A DNA stretch of 64,000 nucleotides from JAPPLB01 sp965208945 (GTDB lineage Bacteria > Acidobacteriota > Terriglobia > Bryobacterales > UBA6623). A program made the position numbers and the translations under genes. Positions 7,603-17,300 of this stretch are shown here, one piece after another (the stretch's first letter is position 1; every line of letters begins with the position of its first letter). Location of the stretch: NCBI GenBank assembly GCA_965208945.1, contig OZ242366.1, forward strand, positions 4,216,001 to 4,280,000, in the 5' to 3' direction. The notes under the pieces were generated by a model, which ran no database searches, was not told the origin of the DNA, and saw only the letters and a list, made by a program, of their open reading frames with translations.

Positions 7603-10427
7603 CTAATGTAAAACCGATGCCGCTCGTCTGGAACCGAACGGCGGCGATACTCGGCCTGCTTGCGGCTTCGCAAGGCCTTGGCGCGGGGCAAGACGCCTCC
7701 CGTATCGAGTTTTTCGAATCACGAATTCGGCCCCTGTTCGCCGAGAGGTGTGCCGTCTGCCACAGCGACAAGGCCAGGATGGCGGGGCTCGACTTGATGT
7801 CGGCGGAGGGGTTTGCGAAAGGGGCCGACACAGGCCGGCTCGTCGCCGGCGGCGACATCGACAACAGCCGTCTGGTGCGAGCCGTGCGCTACCGGTCGGA
7901 CGTCAAGATGCCGCCGACCGGAAAGCTCGACGCGGAGGACATCCAGGCGATCGAACAGTGGGTGCTTTGGGGAGCCCCATGGCCCGAGCCGGTGGAAGCG
8001 GAAGATCGGCCCAGGCCAGCCGCCGAAAACACGTCGCTTGAAGGCGCCGGCCATTGGGCCTTTCAGCCGTTGAGCCCGGCTGGGCCACCCACCGTCGAGA
8101 ACTTGCAGTGGGCGCAATCTCCGGTCGATCGCTTCATCCTGGCCGAACTCGAAAAACGCGGCATCGAGCCGGCTGAAGGGGCCGGCAAGCTCACTCTCCT
8201 TCGCCGCGCCAAGTTCGATCTCCATGGCTTGCCGCCGACCGCAACGGAGATCGAGATGTTCCTGGCCGACACCGGGCAGGGCGCCTTCGCCCGGCTGGTG
8301 GACCGCTTGCTCGCATCGCCCCGCTACGGCGAGCGCTGGGGCCGGCATTGGCTGGACGTGGCCCGCTACGCCACATCGACCGGTGTTGATGAAGATCACC
8401 GTTACCCCGATGCCTGGCGCTACCGCGACTATGTCATCGACGCCTTCAACCGCGGCCTGCCTTATGACCGGTTCGTGCGGGAACAAATCGCCGGCGACCT
8501 GCTGCCTGCGTCCGAACCGGGCACGGTCAACGTCAACGGCATCACGGCCACCGGCTTTCTCGCGCTGGGCCCGAAGGCGATCGCCCAGCAGGACCGCGTC
8601 CAAATGGTCTACGACGTTGTTGACGAGCAGATCGACACAGTTTCGAAAACCTTCATGGGTCTCACCATCGCCTGCTCACGCTGCCACGACCACAAGTTCG
8701 ATCCCGTTCTGACGACCGATTACTATTCGCTCGCATCCATCTTCGCCAGCACGAAAACCTACGCCGACCTCAGCCTGGAAGAGGGCAACGTCGTTCAGTT
8801 CCACATGGAGCCTCTCGTTCCTCGGGAGGTCTACCAACGCTACCGCTCGCACCGGGATCGCATCGACGCCGTGCAGAAGCGCATCGAGTCCATTCTCGAG
8901 TCGGCTGCGATCGGCTACATGGAAGATCAACTGCTGCACAGGATGGTCGACTACATGGCGGCTGCCCGTCGGGTCTACGTCGATGGCCAGGACATGGACG
9001 AGGTGGCGAGGGCTGCGGACCTTGATCCCGCTACCGTCAAGAAATGGGCGGAGTATCTCGACCCCGGCGACCAACTGCGCCTCTACTTGAAAGACTGGCA
9101 TGATGCGGACGCCGCGACGGCGCGCGGCGTCGCCGAGGAGTACCGCAAGGCCTTCGCGGCCTCGTCCGCTGAGTGGCGGGCCAAGGTCAGCTCCTGGAAG
9201 CAGGATGTCCGCCGCGCCTACGAGTCCCGCAAGCCGGCCCCCAAAAAACCGCTGACCGACGGATTCAGGAATCGGGTTCATGAGGAGGCCGCGCTCAAGG
9301 AAGGCGGACCCTTCTATCTCGACACGGAGCAGCGCACGGCAGTTCTGTCAGCCGAACTGCGAGAACTCGTGGCGGAGCTGCGTTCCGAGCAGGCCGAGCT
9401 GGAAGCATCCTCGCCGCCTCGCCCCCCGATGGCATCGGCGGTCATCGAAGGCGAGATCGTCGAACAACCCGTCTTCATCCGAGGCAGCCACCACAACCGC
9501 GGCCGGATTGTCCCGAAGATCTTCCCTGTCGTGCTCGCAGGCCGCGGCCAGACCCCCGTCACTCAAGGGAGTGGCCGGCAGGAGCTGGCGGACTGGTTGG
9601 TCACCGGCAATGCCGCCCTCACCAGCCGGGTGATGGTGAATCGCATTTGGCTGTGGCATTTCGGTGAAGGCCTTGTCCGCACGCCGAATAATTTCGGCAA
9701 GGTGGGCGAACGCCCCACGCACCCGGCTTTGCTGGACTACCTCGCCCGGGAGTTCATCGATGCGGGCTGGTCGATCAAGCAGATGCACCGGCGCATCATG
9801 AACTCCCGCACCTACCGGATGAGCAGCCGCCCAACGAGCCAGGCGCTCGATCTCGACCCGGGCAACCGGCTGTGGTCTCGATTCAACCGCCGCCGGCTCT
9901 CGATCGAGGAAATGCGCGATTCCGTTCTCGCTCTCGGTGGCTCCCTGGACTTGGCGATGGGCGGAACCCTGCAACCCGAGTTGGGTGATTCGATCAAGGG
10001 GTCGTCGAGCCCCGATCCGCCCTATCTCTCTCCCGAAGACACCAACCGCCGCACGGTATACCTGCCTCTCTACCGCAACCGGCTGCCGAAACTGCTGGGT
10101 CTCTTCGACTTCGTGGATTCGACCGCCAGCACCGGTCAGCGCTCTCAAACCAACGTCGCGCCCCAGGGGCTGTTCGCTATGAACAGCGGATTCCTGGATG
10201 ACCGCGCCCACGGTTTCGCCCGGCGGCTGTTGGATGGCGCGGTGGACGATGCCGGGCGGGTCGAGCTTGCTTATCGCTTGGCGCTGACTCGGCCGCCGCA
10301 TGCCGAGGAACGCCGCCGCATGGAGAATTTCGTCAGTGGTTATCCTGAATCGAGCAGGAAGCCGGCAGCCTGGCAAGGACTCTGCCGTGTTCTCATGGCG
10401 TCGAACGAGTTTCACTATGTCGACTAG
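7596..10427 (+). CDS. PSD1 protein: cytochrome C domain, DUF1549 and DUF1553
   Basis: A 943-residue exported protein. The ATG at 7596 lies inside the inverted repeat of a mobile element; an ATG at 7617 gives a cleaner signal peptide (MPLVWNRTAAILGLLAAS) and may be the true or ancestral start. The haem motif CAVCH is at residues 52-56. DUF1549 shows FILAELEKRGIEPAEG, YGERWGRHWLDVARYATS and CSRCHDHKFDP near residue 360. DUF1553 shows LTSRVMVNRIWLWHFGEGLV and THPALLDYLAREF. A charged region of about 200 residues (roughly 420-620) separates them. It is followed by a DUF1501 gene, with another TIR element between the two. Confidence 0.93.
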   Translation: MQANVKPMPLVWNRTAAILGLLAASQGLGAGQDASRIEFFESRIRPLFAERCAVCHSDKARMAGLDLMSAEGFAKGADTGRLVAGGDIDNSRLVRAVRYRSDVKMPPTGKLDAEDIQAIEQWVLWGAPWPEPVEAEDRPRPAAENTSLEGAGHWAFQPLSPAGPPTVENLQWAQSPVDRFILAELEKRGIEPAEGAGKLTLLRRAKFDLHGLPPTATEIEMFLADTGQGAFARLVDRLLASPRYGERWGRHWLDVARYATSTGVDEDHRYPDAWRYRDYVIDAFNRGLPYDRFVREQIAGDLLPASEPGTVNVNGITATGFLALGPKAIAQQDRVQMVYDVVDEQIDTVSKTFMGLTIACSRCHDHKFDPVLTTDYYSLASIFASTKTYADLSLEEGNVVQFHMEPLVPREVYQRYRSHRDRIDAVQKRIESILESAAIGYMEDQLLHRMVDYMAAARRVYVDGQDMDEVARAADLDPATVKKWAEYLDPGDQLRLYLKDWHDADAATARGVAEEYRKAFAASSAEWRAKVSSWKQDVRRAYESRKPAPKKPLTDGFRNRVHEEAALKEGGPFYLDTEQRTAVLSAELRELVAELRSEQAELEASSPPRPPMASAVIEGEIVEQPVFIRGSHHNRGRIVPKIFPVVLAGRGQTPVTQGSGRQELADWLVTGNAALTSRVMVNRIWLWHFGEGLVRTPNNFGKVGERPTHPALLDYLAREFIDAGWSIKQMHRRIMNSRTYRMSSRPTSQALDLDPGNRLWSRFNRRRLSIEEMRDSVLALGGSLDLAMGGTLQPELGDSIKGSSSPDPPYLSPEDTNRRTVYLPLYRNRLPKLLGLFDFVDSTASTGQRSQTNVAPQGLFAMNSGFLDDRAHGFARRLLDGAVDDAGRVELAYRLALTRPPHAEERRRMENFVSGYPESSRKPAAWQGLCRVLMASNEFHYVD

Positions 10428-10442
10428 CAAGCCCGTTTCTAG

Positions 10443-10619
10443 CCTGCCTTTCTCGCCACGCGGCGAGGTGAAGTGCGTGAGAGGGCCGTCAGGACGAGGC
10501 GCGAGCCGCTTGGCGCGCGCAGGCGTACTTGAACAGTACGTTGAGCACGGCAAGCAAGCGCAACGAAGTCATGGCGGACGTATCGCGTGCTGCGGCCGTC
10601 GGGTGGTGAGAAATGCAGG
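10443..10619 (+). mobile_element. TIR element copy A (177 bp)
   Basis: The ends CCTGCCTTTCTCGCCAC and GTGGTGAGAAATGCAGG form inverted repeats. The flanks are CTAG (10439-10442) and CTAA (10620-10623), a YTAR-type target. The body contains GTGAGAGGGCCGTCAGGACGAGGC and a hairpin GTACT-TGAAC-AGTAC. It is the same length as copy C and in opposite orientation. It sits between a PSD1 gene and its DUF1501 partner and supplies the start codon of the latter. Confidence 0.85.
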
Positions 10620-12052
10620 CTAACATCTCGCGGCGACACGTCTCGCGGCGCGCCCTGCTGCGCCGCAGCGCTCTCGGTTTTGGCGCTCTTGGCCTGATGG
10701 GTGTGATGGCCGAAGACAATAACCTCTTCGCTGGGCCGGCCGTCATGAACCCGCTCGACGCTCGCGAACCTCATTTTGCGCCGAAAGCGAAGAGCGTGAT
10801 CTTCCTCTTCATGCACGGAGGGGTTTCGCATATCGACTCGTTCGACCCCAAGCCGCGTCTCGATGCCGATCACGGCAAGCCGCTTCCCTTCAAGAAATCG
10901 CTTCAGTTCGCCGACCGCCATGTCGGCGGCTTGATGAAGTCACCGTTTCCCTTCAAACGCTGCGGCGAAAGCGGCATCCCGGTCAGCAGCTTGTTTCCCC
11001 ATGTCGGTGGCGTGGTCGATGAGCTGTGCGTCATTCGCTCCATGGTGGGCGATGGCGTCGACCACGGCGCGGCGATGCTGCAGCTTCACACCGGAACCTT
11101 CTCCTTCACGCGGCCGAGCATGGGTTCTTGGGTGGTGCAGGGCCTCGGGACCGAGAACCGCAACCTCCCCGGCTTTATCACCATCAAGCCGACCTTGTGG
11201 CATGGCGGCGAGAAGAACTGGAGCAGCAGCTTTCTCCCCGGCGCCTATCAGGGCACTCCGATTGGCAACTCGTTCATGGACGTGAAGGATATCGAGGCCG
11301 AGCCGATCACCTATCTCGCTCACGAACGCCTTACCTCCGAGCAACAGCGTTATGAGCTGGACATGCTTCGCAAGGTCAACCATCTCCACCAGCGGGAACG
11401 CCGGGAAGACCCCCACCTCGAAGCCCGCATCCAGGCCCTTGAACTCGCTTTCCGCATGCAGGCCGAGGCTCCCGAAGCGCTCGATGTCGAGAGGGAATCC
11501 GAAGCCACCAGGAAGCTGTACGGACTCGACCATCCGCTGACCCGTGACTTCGGTTGGCAATGTCTACTGGCCCGGCGCTTCGTCGAGCGTGGCGTCCGCT
11601 TCGTGCAATGCACCCACAGCGGCATGGAGGAGAAGTGGGATCACCACAGCGAACTCGCCAAGCTCCACTACTCCAGCGCCCGCGAGATCGATAAACCGAT
11701 GGCAGGGCTGATCCGCGATTTGAAGTCGCGCGGACTGCTCGAAGAAACACTCGTGGTGTGGGGCGGGGAATTCGGACGCACGCCGTTCGCCGAGGCGGAC
11801 GGGCGCGACCACAATCCCTACGGCTACAGCATCTGGATGGCCGGCGGCGGCGTGAAACCCGGCTTCATCTACGGCGCAACGGACGATTTCGGCTACCACG
11901 CCGTCGAGGATCGCATGCACATCCACGACCTGCACGCCACCATCCTTCACCTGCTCGGCCTCGACCATACCAGGCTCACCTATCATTACGGCGGACGTGA
12001 TTTCCGTCTCACCGATGTCGCCGGCAACGTCGCGCACAAGCTGATGGCCTGA
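10613..12052 (+). CDS. DUF1501 family protein with element-derived start
   Basis: A 479-residue partner of the preceding PSD1 protein. The first codons ATG-CAG-GCT come from the right inverted repeat of the TIR element; the gene's own sequence continues with a Tat-like signal (RRHVSRRALLRRSALGFGALG). No alternative ATG, GTG or TTG precedes the twin arginines in frame within the gene's own sequence. GGGTGG six bases before the ATG could serve as ribosome site and also lies in the element. Family signatures include HFAPKAKSVIFLFMHGGVSH, VVWGGEFGRTPFAE, GRDHNPYGYSIWMAGGGV and IHDLHATILHLLGLDH. Confidence 0.92.
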   Translation: MQANISRRHVSRRALLRRSALGFGALGLMGVMAEDNNLFAGPAVMNPLDAREPHFAPKAKSVIFLFMHGGVSHIDSFDPKPRLDADHGKPLPFKKSLQFADRHVGGLMKSPFPFKRCGESGIPVSSLFPHVGGVVDELCVIRSMVGDGVDHGAAMLQLHTGTFSFTRPSMGSWVVQGLGTENRNLPGFITIKPTLWHGGEKNWSSSFLPGAYQGTPIGNSFMDVKDIEAEPITYLAHERLTSEQQRYELDMLRKVNHLHQRERREDPHLEARIQALELAFRMQAEAPEALDVERESEATRKLYGLDHPLTRDFGWQCLLARRFVERGVRFVQCTHSGMEEKWDHHSELAKLHYSSAREIDKPMAGLIRDLKSRGLLEETLVVWGGEFGRTPFAEADGRDHNPYGYSIWMAGGGVKPGFIYGATDDFGYHAVEDRMHIHDLHATILHLLGLDHTRLTYHYGGRDFRLTDVAGNVAHKLMA

Positions 12053-12139
12053 AGAGAATCCATGGAAAAGATGCACGACCCCCTACTGCGCCGGCGGGAT
12101 ATCAAGATCGTTTCGAAGAGTTGCTCTCCCCTTCTGAAG

Positions 12140-13162
12140 ATGAGGCTTGCGGTGTGGTTGACCGCGTTGCTGCTGGTGGTTTCGAGCCAAGCTTTAGCGC
12201 AGGGTCCCGCGGCCGGCGAATACGGGGCTGCGCTGGACCGTGCCGCGCAACTGTTCGGGAAGGGCGACCTGGACGGAGTCATTCAGGAGTTGAAGCCTTG
12301 GGTGGAGAGGGACGCGAGTCTGGCGGAAGCTCAGCACGGTTTGGGGCTGGCCTACTATCAGAAACCCGATTTCATCCGGGCCATCCGCCACCTCTCGGCC
12401 GCTCTGCCGCTTGAGCCCGAGAACTCTCCCCAGTGGAAACAGACGGTGGAGATCCTCGCCATGGCCTACTACTTCAGCAACCGGGCGCAAGACGCGCTGC
12501 CCCTGCTCGAGAAGGCCGTCGCGTGGTCCCGGGGAGACACCAACATCTCCTACACCTTGGCGATGGCGTATCTTGCCACCCACGACGGCCCGAACACGAG
12601 GCGAAGCTTCGCCAAGCTGTTCGGGATCGATCCGGAAAGTCCGCAGGCGTACGTCCTCGCCGCGGACCTGATGTCACAGGAGAATTACGTGGACGACGCG
12701 GAGGCCATGATTCTCGCGGCGCTCGAGAAGCAGCCTGATCTGCCGCTGGTTGCCCACAAGCTGGGCTTGATCGCTCTTACTCGCGGACGGTTCGAACAAG
12801 CCGCGGAGTATTTCCGAAAAGAGTTGGTCTCCAACCCCGGGCACTCCAACGCCTGGCATTATCTCGGCGACGCCTACTTCCGGCTGGGAAGATTCGATGA
12901 AGCGGTCGATCCCTTGCAGAGAGCCATTTGGCTCAACCTGCGGTCTGCTCGGTCCTATGTGCTGTTGGCGAAAGTGTATTCTCAGCAGGAGCGCTACTTC
13001 GTGGCCGAAAACACGCTGAAGCGCGCCATCGACATGGATCCAAGGAACTACGAAGCCCACTTTCAACTCGCGCGCATCTATCACAGGACCAACCGGCCCG
13101 CGTTGGCGAAAAAGCAGATGGCCGTTGCGAATGAGTTGCGCCAGTCGACGCCGGTCAACTGA
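12140..13162 (+). CDS. Secreted TPR protein
   Basis: About 340 residues from the ATG at 12140, which gives a clear Sec signal (MRLAVWLTALLLVVSSQALAQ); an in-frame ATG at 12062 would add a 26-residue basic leader. The rest is tetratricopeptide repeats, for example ALPLLEKAVAWSRGDTNISY, YFRKELVSNPGHSNAWHYLG and NTLKRAIDMDPRNYEAHFQL. It probably serves as a periplasmic scaffold. It follows the DUF1501 gene by under 90 bases and is likely co-transcribed. The partner is unknown. Confidence 0.88.
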   Translation: MRLAVWLTALLLVVSSQALAQGPAAGEYGAALDRAAQLFGKGDLDGVIQELKPWVERDASLAEAQHGLGLAYYQKPDFIRAIRHLSAALPLEPENSPQWKQTVEILAMAYYFSNRAQDALPLLEKAVAWSRGDTNISYTLAMAYLATHDGPNTRRSFAKLFGIDPESPQAYVLAADLMSQENYVDDAEAMILAALEKQPDLPLVAHKLGLIALTRGRFEQAAEYFRKELVSNPGHSNAWHYLGDAYFRLGRFDEAVDPLQRAIWLNLRSARSYVLLAKVYSQQERYFVAENTLKRAIDMDPRNYEAHFQLARIYHRTNRPALAKKQMAVANELRQSTPVN

Positions 13163-13163
13163 C

Positions 13164-13247
13164 CTGAAACATCCCCCCGGATCAAGCGGCCTTGACGCCG
13201 ATCCGCATGTTTCGAGCAGGCATAAACCGAGCGCCGGCGGAGGAAAA
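13164..13247 (+). repeat. Intergenic repeat R2, copy 2
   Basis: It starts right after the TPR stop codon and shares CTGAAAC, CCGGATCAAGCGGC-TTGAC and CGGCGGAGGAAAA with 86-148. It opens a 1.2-kb gene-free repeat island reaching to the TonB receptor. Confidence 0.6.
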
Positions 13248-13251
13248 CGAG

Positions 13252-13375
13252 CCGGCATGTCTCCCCACGTGGCGAGGCGAAGCGAAGCGGGTGAAGTGCC
13301 TGCCTGCTGCACGCAGGCGTAAGACGGCCGTCAGGACGAGGCGCGAGCCATCCGCGCCGGCATAGCATGAGCAGA
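13252..13375 (+). mobile_element. Degenerate TIR element copy F
   Basis: The left end CCGGCATGTCTCCCCACG-TGGCGAGGCGAAG is a decayed form of the TIR element arm, and GGCCGTCAGGACGAGGCGCGAGCC is the same internal block as in copy A. The right inverted repeat is not recognisable, so this looks like a broken copy. The following stretch to 13499 shows nothing else recognisable. Confidence 0.55.
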
Positions 13376-13499
13376 GAAGAGCTGTTTCTCATGTCCCGTG
13401 AGGCCTGATCCTTGACGCAAACGAAAGCAATGAAAAAGGTTTACCGGCCCGCCGGCGTTTCCCGGTAGAGCAATCGCAAGCCGCGGCCAACGGTTTTTC

Positions 13500-13520
13500 A
13501 CGAGACACGAAACACGAATC
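13500..13520 (+). repeat. Heptamer tandem array (ACGARWC type)
   Basis: Three units ACGAGAC, ACGAAAC and ACGAATC follow GGTTTTTC and precede ACGGCTTTTTCC. It has the same arrangement as the arrays at 13821 and 13914. Confidence 0.8.
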
Positions 13521-13565
13521 ACGGCTTTTTCCAGCCACGGCTTTGTCGAATCGTTGCCTCTTGGT

Positions 13566-13589
13566 ACTGAAGCCCTTCAGTCTTTTTTT
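13566..13589 (+). terminator. Terminator-like hairpin with T-run in R3 copy 1
   Basis: Stem ACTGAA/TTCAGT with loop GCCC, followed by C and seven T residues, has the layout of a rho-independent terminator on the plus strand. The same hairpin occurs reversed at about 51800, 52017 and 52248. It could terminate transcription from the TPR gene, but it lies 400 bases away and travels with the repeat. Confidence 0.5.
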
Positions 13590-13820
13590 CGGTCGGGGGC
13601 CGGTTTATGTTGAGAGTGATGACGCCGTTGTTGGGAACGAAAACCCCATCCGCGCTCGTCGGGGCCAAGTCGGGTGGGGACACAAGACCCGCCCGGTCGT
13701 TGCTTTGCTGCGCGTTGTGGCGCGGCATGGGGCGGCTATGGCGCGGCATGGGCGGCATGGGGCGCCCCGAGCCGCTGTCCGCGCACCATCCGCGCCAGCA
13801 ACAGGGCCTTTCGGGTTTTC

Positions 13821-13841
13821 ACGAAACACGAGACACGAATC
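13821..13841 (+). repeat. Heptamer tandem array
   Basis: Units ACGAAAC, ACGAGAC and ACGAATC follow GGGTTTTC, within repeat R3. Confidence 0.8.
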
Positions 13842-13913
13842 ACGCAATATGGTTTTTCCCTGTCCTCCGGCGACTTCAAGGAGAGCAACCCCAAGCCCGG
13901 CCTACGGTTTTTC

Positions 13914-13941
13914 ACGAATCACGAGACACGAGAGACGAATC
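13914..13941 (+). repeat. Heptamer tandem array
   Basis: Units ACGAATC, ACGAGAC, ACGAGAG and ACGAATC follow TTTTTC; a further partial ACGAATC lies at about 13959. It sits within repeat R3. Confidence 0.8.
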
Positions 13942-14065
13942 ACGGCTTCTTCCGAGACACGAATCATGGCCCTTACCGCCGTGGGTTCGACGTGGGTGCG
14001 AAAGGTTCGCACAACCAACAGCCGCCGCCCGGACCGCCGCGCCTGTCGCACAATCACTGTTTTCC

Positions 14066-14125
14066 TGTTCACTTCTGTTCACTATTGTTCACTATTGTTC
14101 GCTATTGTTCGCTATTGTTCACTAA
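14066..14125 (+). repeat. Decamer tandem array (TGTTCACTAT)
   Basis: Six consecutive 10-base units: TGTTCACTTC, TGTTCACTAT twice, TGTTCGCTAT twice and TGTTCACTAA. Period 10 sets it apart from the heptamers. It lies about 170 bases upstream of the promoter proposed for the TonB receptor. Confidence 0.85.
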
Positions 14126-14291
14126 AAAATATTGCCCTGAGCCAGTGTTCACGCACCGTCCGCCGTTCTCGGCAGTCCTCACGACGAGAGTCGTTCGCCG
14201 CAGCTCCGTCATTTCCACTGCCTCGACGACGACTCTCTCTCAACCAACAAGGGGACATTTCTATCGAGGCTTGACAGACAGAAAAAAAGGC

Positions 14292-14320
14292 TTGACTTTG
14301 GGTGAATCGCAATCTACCAT
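14292..14320 (+). promoter_or_regulatory. Candidate sigma-70 promoter for the TonB receptor
   Basis: TTGACT (14292-14297) and TACCAT (14315-14320) are separated by 17 bases, about 80 bases upstream of the proposed start at 14400. The AATCTACCAT around the -10 box recurs in the divergent promoter region at about 28242. Assigned by consensus only. Confidence 0.4.
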
Positions 14321-14399
14321 TGGGCAGCACATCTGTACGTATCTGTATGCAGTTCGAAGTCCCGGTCGTTCATCCTTAGAAGGCTTGGAGGTTTTCGAA

Positions 14400-17300
14400 G
14401 TGTTGCACAGTCGTTCACGATTTCTGTTCCTGGTAGCGCCGCTTCTCGCGGCGCTTTTTAGTTTTCTGACCCCGGACGCCGGCTTTGCCCAGGTGACTGC
14501 CGGGTCCAGCATCTTTGGCACCATCACCGACCCGAACGCAGCGGCCATCCCGGACGCCGAGGTGAAGGTGATCTCAACCAGCACCGGTCTGACAAGAGTA
14601 GTCAGAACGAATGCTGTTGGAAGCTATGTCGTGCAGCAGCTCACGGCGGACACCTACGACATCGAGGTGTCCCAGGAGGGGTTCAACGTTGCGCGCGTTA
14701 CCGACGTCTTGCTGCAGACCAACGAAACGGTTCGCCGCAACGTCGAACTGGTTCTCGGAGCGGTGACCGAAACCGTCGAGGTGGTGGCCGCCGCCGAGTT
14801 GACGAACACCTATACTTCACAACTCTCGCAAACGGTCGATTCGAAGCGCGTGGTCGAGTTGCCGCTGAACGGACGTGACGTCACGCAGCTTTCCCTGACG
14901 GTCGCCGGAGCGTCGGTCACCGACAGGTCCACCGCATTCTATGCCGGCACGTCTGGGTTTGACACGACTACGACGGTGGTCAACGGCAATCGGACCCAGG
15001 GTAACTCATACATGCTGGACGGCATGGGGAACCAGTTCATGGAGCGCCGGGTGTCGAACATCTACCCCAATCCCGATGCCGTGGAGGAGTTCACGCTGAA
15101 CACGGCGCAATACTCCGCCGAGATGGGCGGCAACCCCGGGGCGCAGCTCAGCGCCGTGACCAAGAAGGGGACCAATCAGCTTCACGGATCGATTTTCGAG
15201 TTCGTCCGCAACGGGTACTTCAACGCCCGCAACGCCTTCGACACTCGAGGCCAGGACGACGGTCTGAAGCGGAACCAGTACGGCTGGGCCATCGGCGGAC
15301 CCTTTTACATTCCGAAAGTGTTCGACGGGCGCAACAAGTTTTTCTGGATGAATTCATACCAGTCAACGCCGATCCGCAAGCCGGGGTCGCCCGGTTTCCA
15401 CCAGAGCTGGACCGCGCTCGAGAAGAGAGGCGACTTCACGGAGCACCTGACCGGTATGATGCGCTCGGTGCCCTCCCCGGCGTGCGACGGCTCGATGCTC
15501 TCGGTTGATTCGGGCGCCATCTTTGACCCCGCGTCAGCCAACAGAGCTTGCGGCTCGCTGGGTCTGCCCTATCCCAATAACACCATGCCGGCCACGAGGG
15601 TGGACCCGATCATGGGTAGCATCCTGTCCCAGCACACCCCCGATTCACCCTCGGTAGGGTACCTCATTCCCCATTTCATTCCGGCCGCGCAAGATCAGTA
15701 TCAGTGGGTCAATCGGGTGGACGCCATCCTGGGCGACCATTCGATCATGGGCCGCTTCATCTACGGCAACAAGTTCGGCGGCGCTTTCAATGATCCTCAG
15801 GATGCCTTGTGGAACGTCGGAATCAATGACGGGGGCAACACGACGGAGGCCATGACGTGGGCGATTACCGACACCTGGACGGTCTCTCCCAACGTGCTGG
15901 TTACGGGCGGTTTCGGTTTCCTCAAGAACCCCTTTGCCCTGACGCCGCATCCGTTCTTGACTTCCTGGTCGGCTCACGGCTCCGACATCCAGAACGATCC
16001 GGGCTGTCAGGATCTGAACTTCGGTGTCGCCGGCCGCGGCGGGATCCGGATCTGGGACCGCTGCGCCGCCAAAGACACCCACTCGTGGGAGATCAACACC
16101 GCCGTGAAGTGGATCCGGGGAAATCACGACATCGCGATCGGCGGACTCTACTCCAAGCACCACAATGCGAACCCCAATGAGCCTCCGCTGCAATCGGGAG
16201 GAGGCTTCTCGTTCACCGACACCTTCACCGGGCTGGCCGCGGCGGATGCGGTGGCGGGTCTGGCGAGCCTTTACCGGGTGGGTAGTTATGGCGAGGCGCG
16301 TCTCGCGGGCAGTTATCGGATTCTGGCCTCGCTATACGTGAATGACAATTTTCGCGTCAACCGCAAACTGACGCTGAACATGGGCGTTCGTTGGGACCCG
16401 GGCACCCACTCCCGCGACAAGTTTCGCGTCGACGGCACCCGTTGGATGTCATGGCCTTTCCCTGGACAGCAATCCCAGAGATTTCCGAACGCGCCTCCCG
16501 GCTGGTTGTATTGGGGTGATCCCGGTACGCCTGACACGAATGCGTTCGCCCGCTTGAATCAGTTCGCCCCCCGGCTCGGGTTCGCTTACGACCCGAGCGG
16601 GACCGGCAGGTGGGCGGTCCGCGGCGGTATCGGAAGCTACTTCGGCCAGATGCAGGCAGGCGGCTTTGCGCTGGGAGGCGCCGGTTCGTCCGCTTCGCCT
16701 TATGCCTCCGGCAACATCAACATCGTGAATCCCGTCAGCATCAAGAATCCCTGGGATTCGCCTCCGTACAACGGCACGGTAGGTATTCCGATCCCGCCGG
16801 CCGACTCGTCTTCGGCGGTCCCGCTGCCGTTCCCCTCTCAATGGGCCTATGATCCGCATACGAAAAACCCCAACACGTGGAACTGGAGCCTGACGATAGA
16901 GCGGAACATGGGCAACGATGTCCTGCTGCGGGGCGCCTATGTGGGAAGCCGCGGCACGCACATCATCGGCGGATACGAGACGAATTTGCCCGTCTTCATT
17001 CCGGGGCAGTCCACTCAGGCCAACCGTCAGGAACGCCGGCCCGATCCGAATTTCCAAGCCATCAACGTCAGCAGCGGAATCGCCGATTCCTACTACCACT
17101 CGTTGCAGTTGACGGCAGAGAAACGCTATGCCGGAGGGTTGACGTTTCTCGTCAACTACACCTTGTCGAAGTCCATCGACACGGGGTCCAACGACATTGG
17201 CTGGGCCGGCGCGTTCGGCAACCAGGACCCGCGCGGTCCGTGGTTCAATCGCGGGTTGTCGGAGTTTGACCGCACCCATGTCGTCAACGCGTCGATGGTG

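Larger units (their letters stand above)
13543..14045 (+). repeat. Mosaic repeat R3, copy 1 (long)
   Basis: About 500 bases of non-coding sequence, parts of which recur in inverse orientation at 51223-51445, 51548-51860, 51868-52075 and 52245-52290. Modules in order: a hairpin with T-run; a block containing GATGACGCCGTTGTTGGGAAC; a GGCGCGGCATGGG-rich block; heptamers 13821-13841; CTCCGGCGACTTCAAGGAGAG; heptamers 13914-13941; and CCGCCGCCCGGACCGCC. Open frames across it are not conserved between copies, so I do not call a gene. Confidence 0.75.

Noticed and set aside
13543..14274. 243- and 172-residue frames in the repeat island
   Set aside because: They cross several repeat modules that recur inverted elsewhere without the frame being kept.
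13674..14399. Upstream extension of the TonB receptor frame by 242 codons
   Set aside because: The extension is translated R3 repeat, heptamers and decamers. The signal peptide and ribosome site place the start at about 14400.
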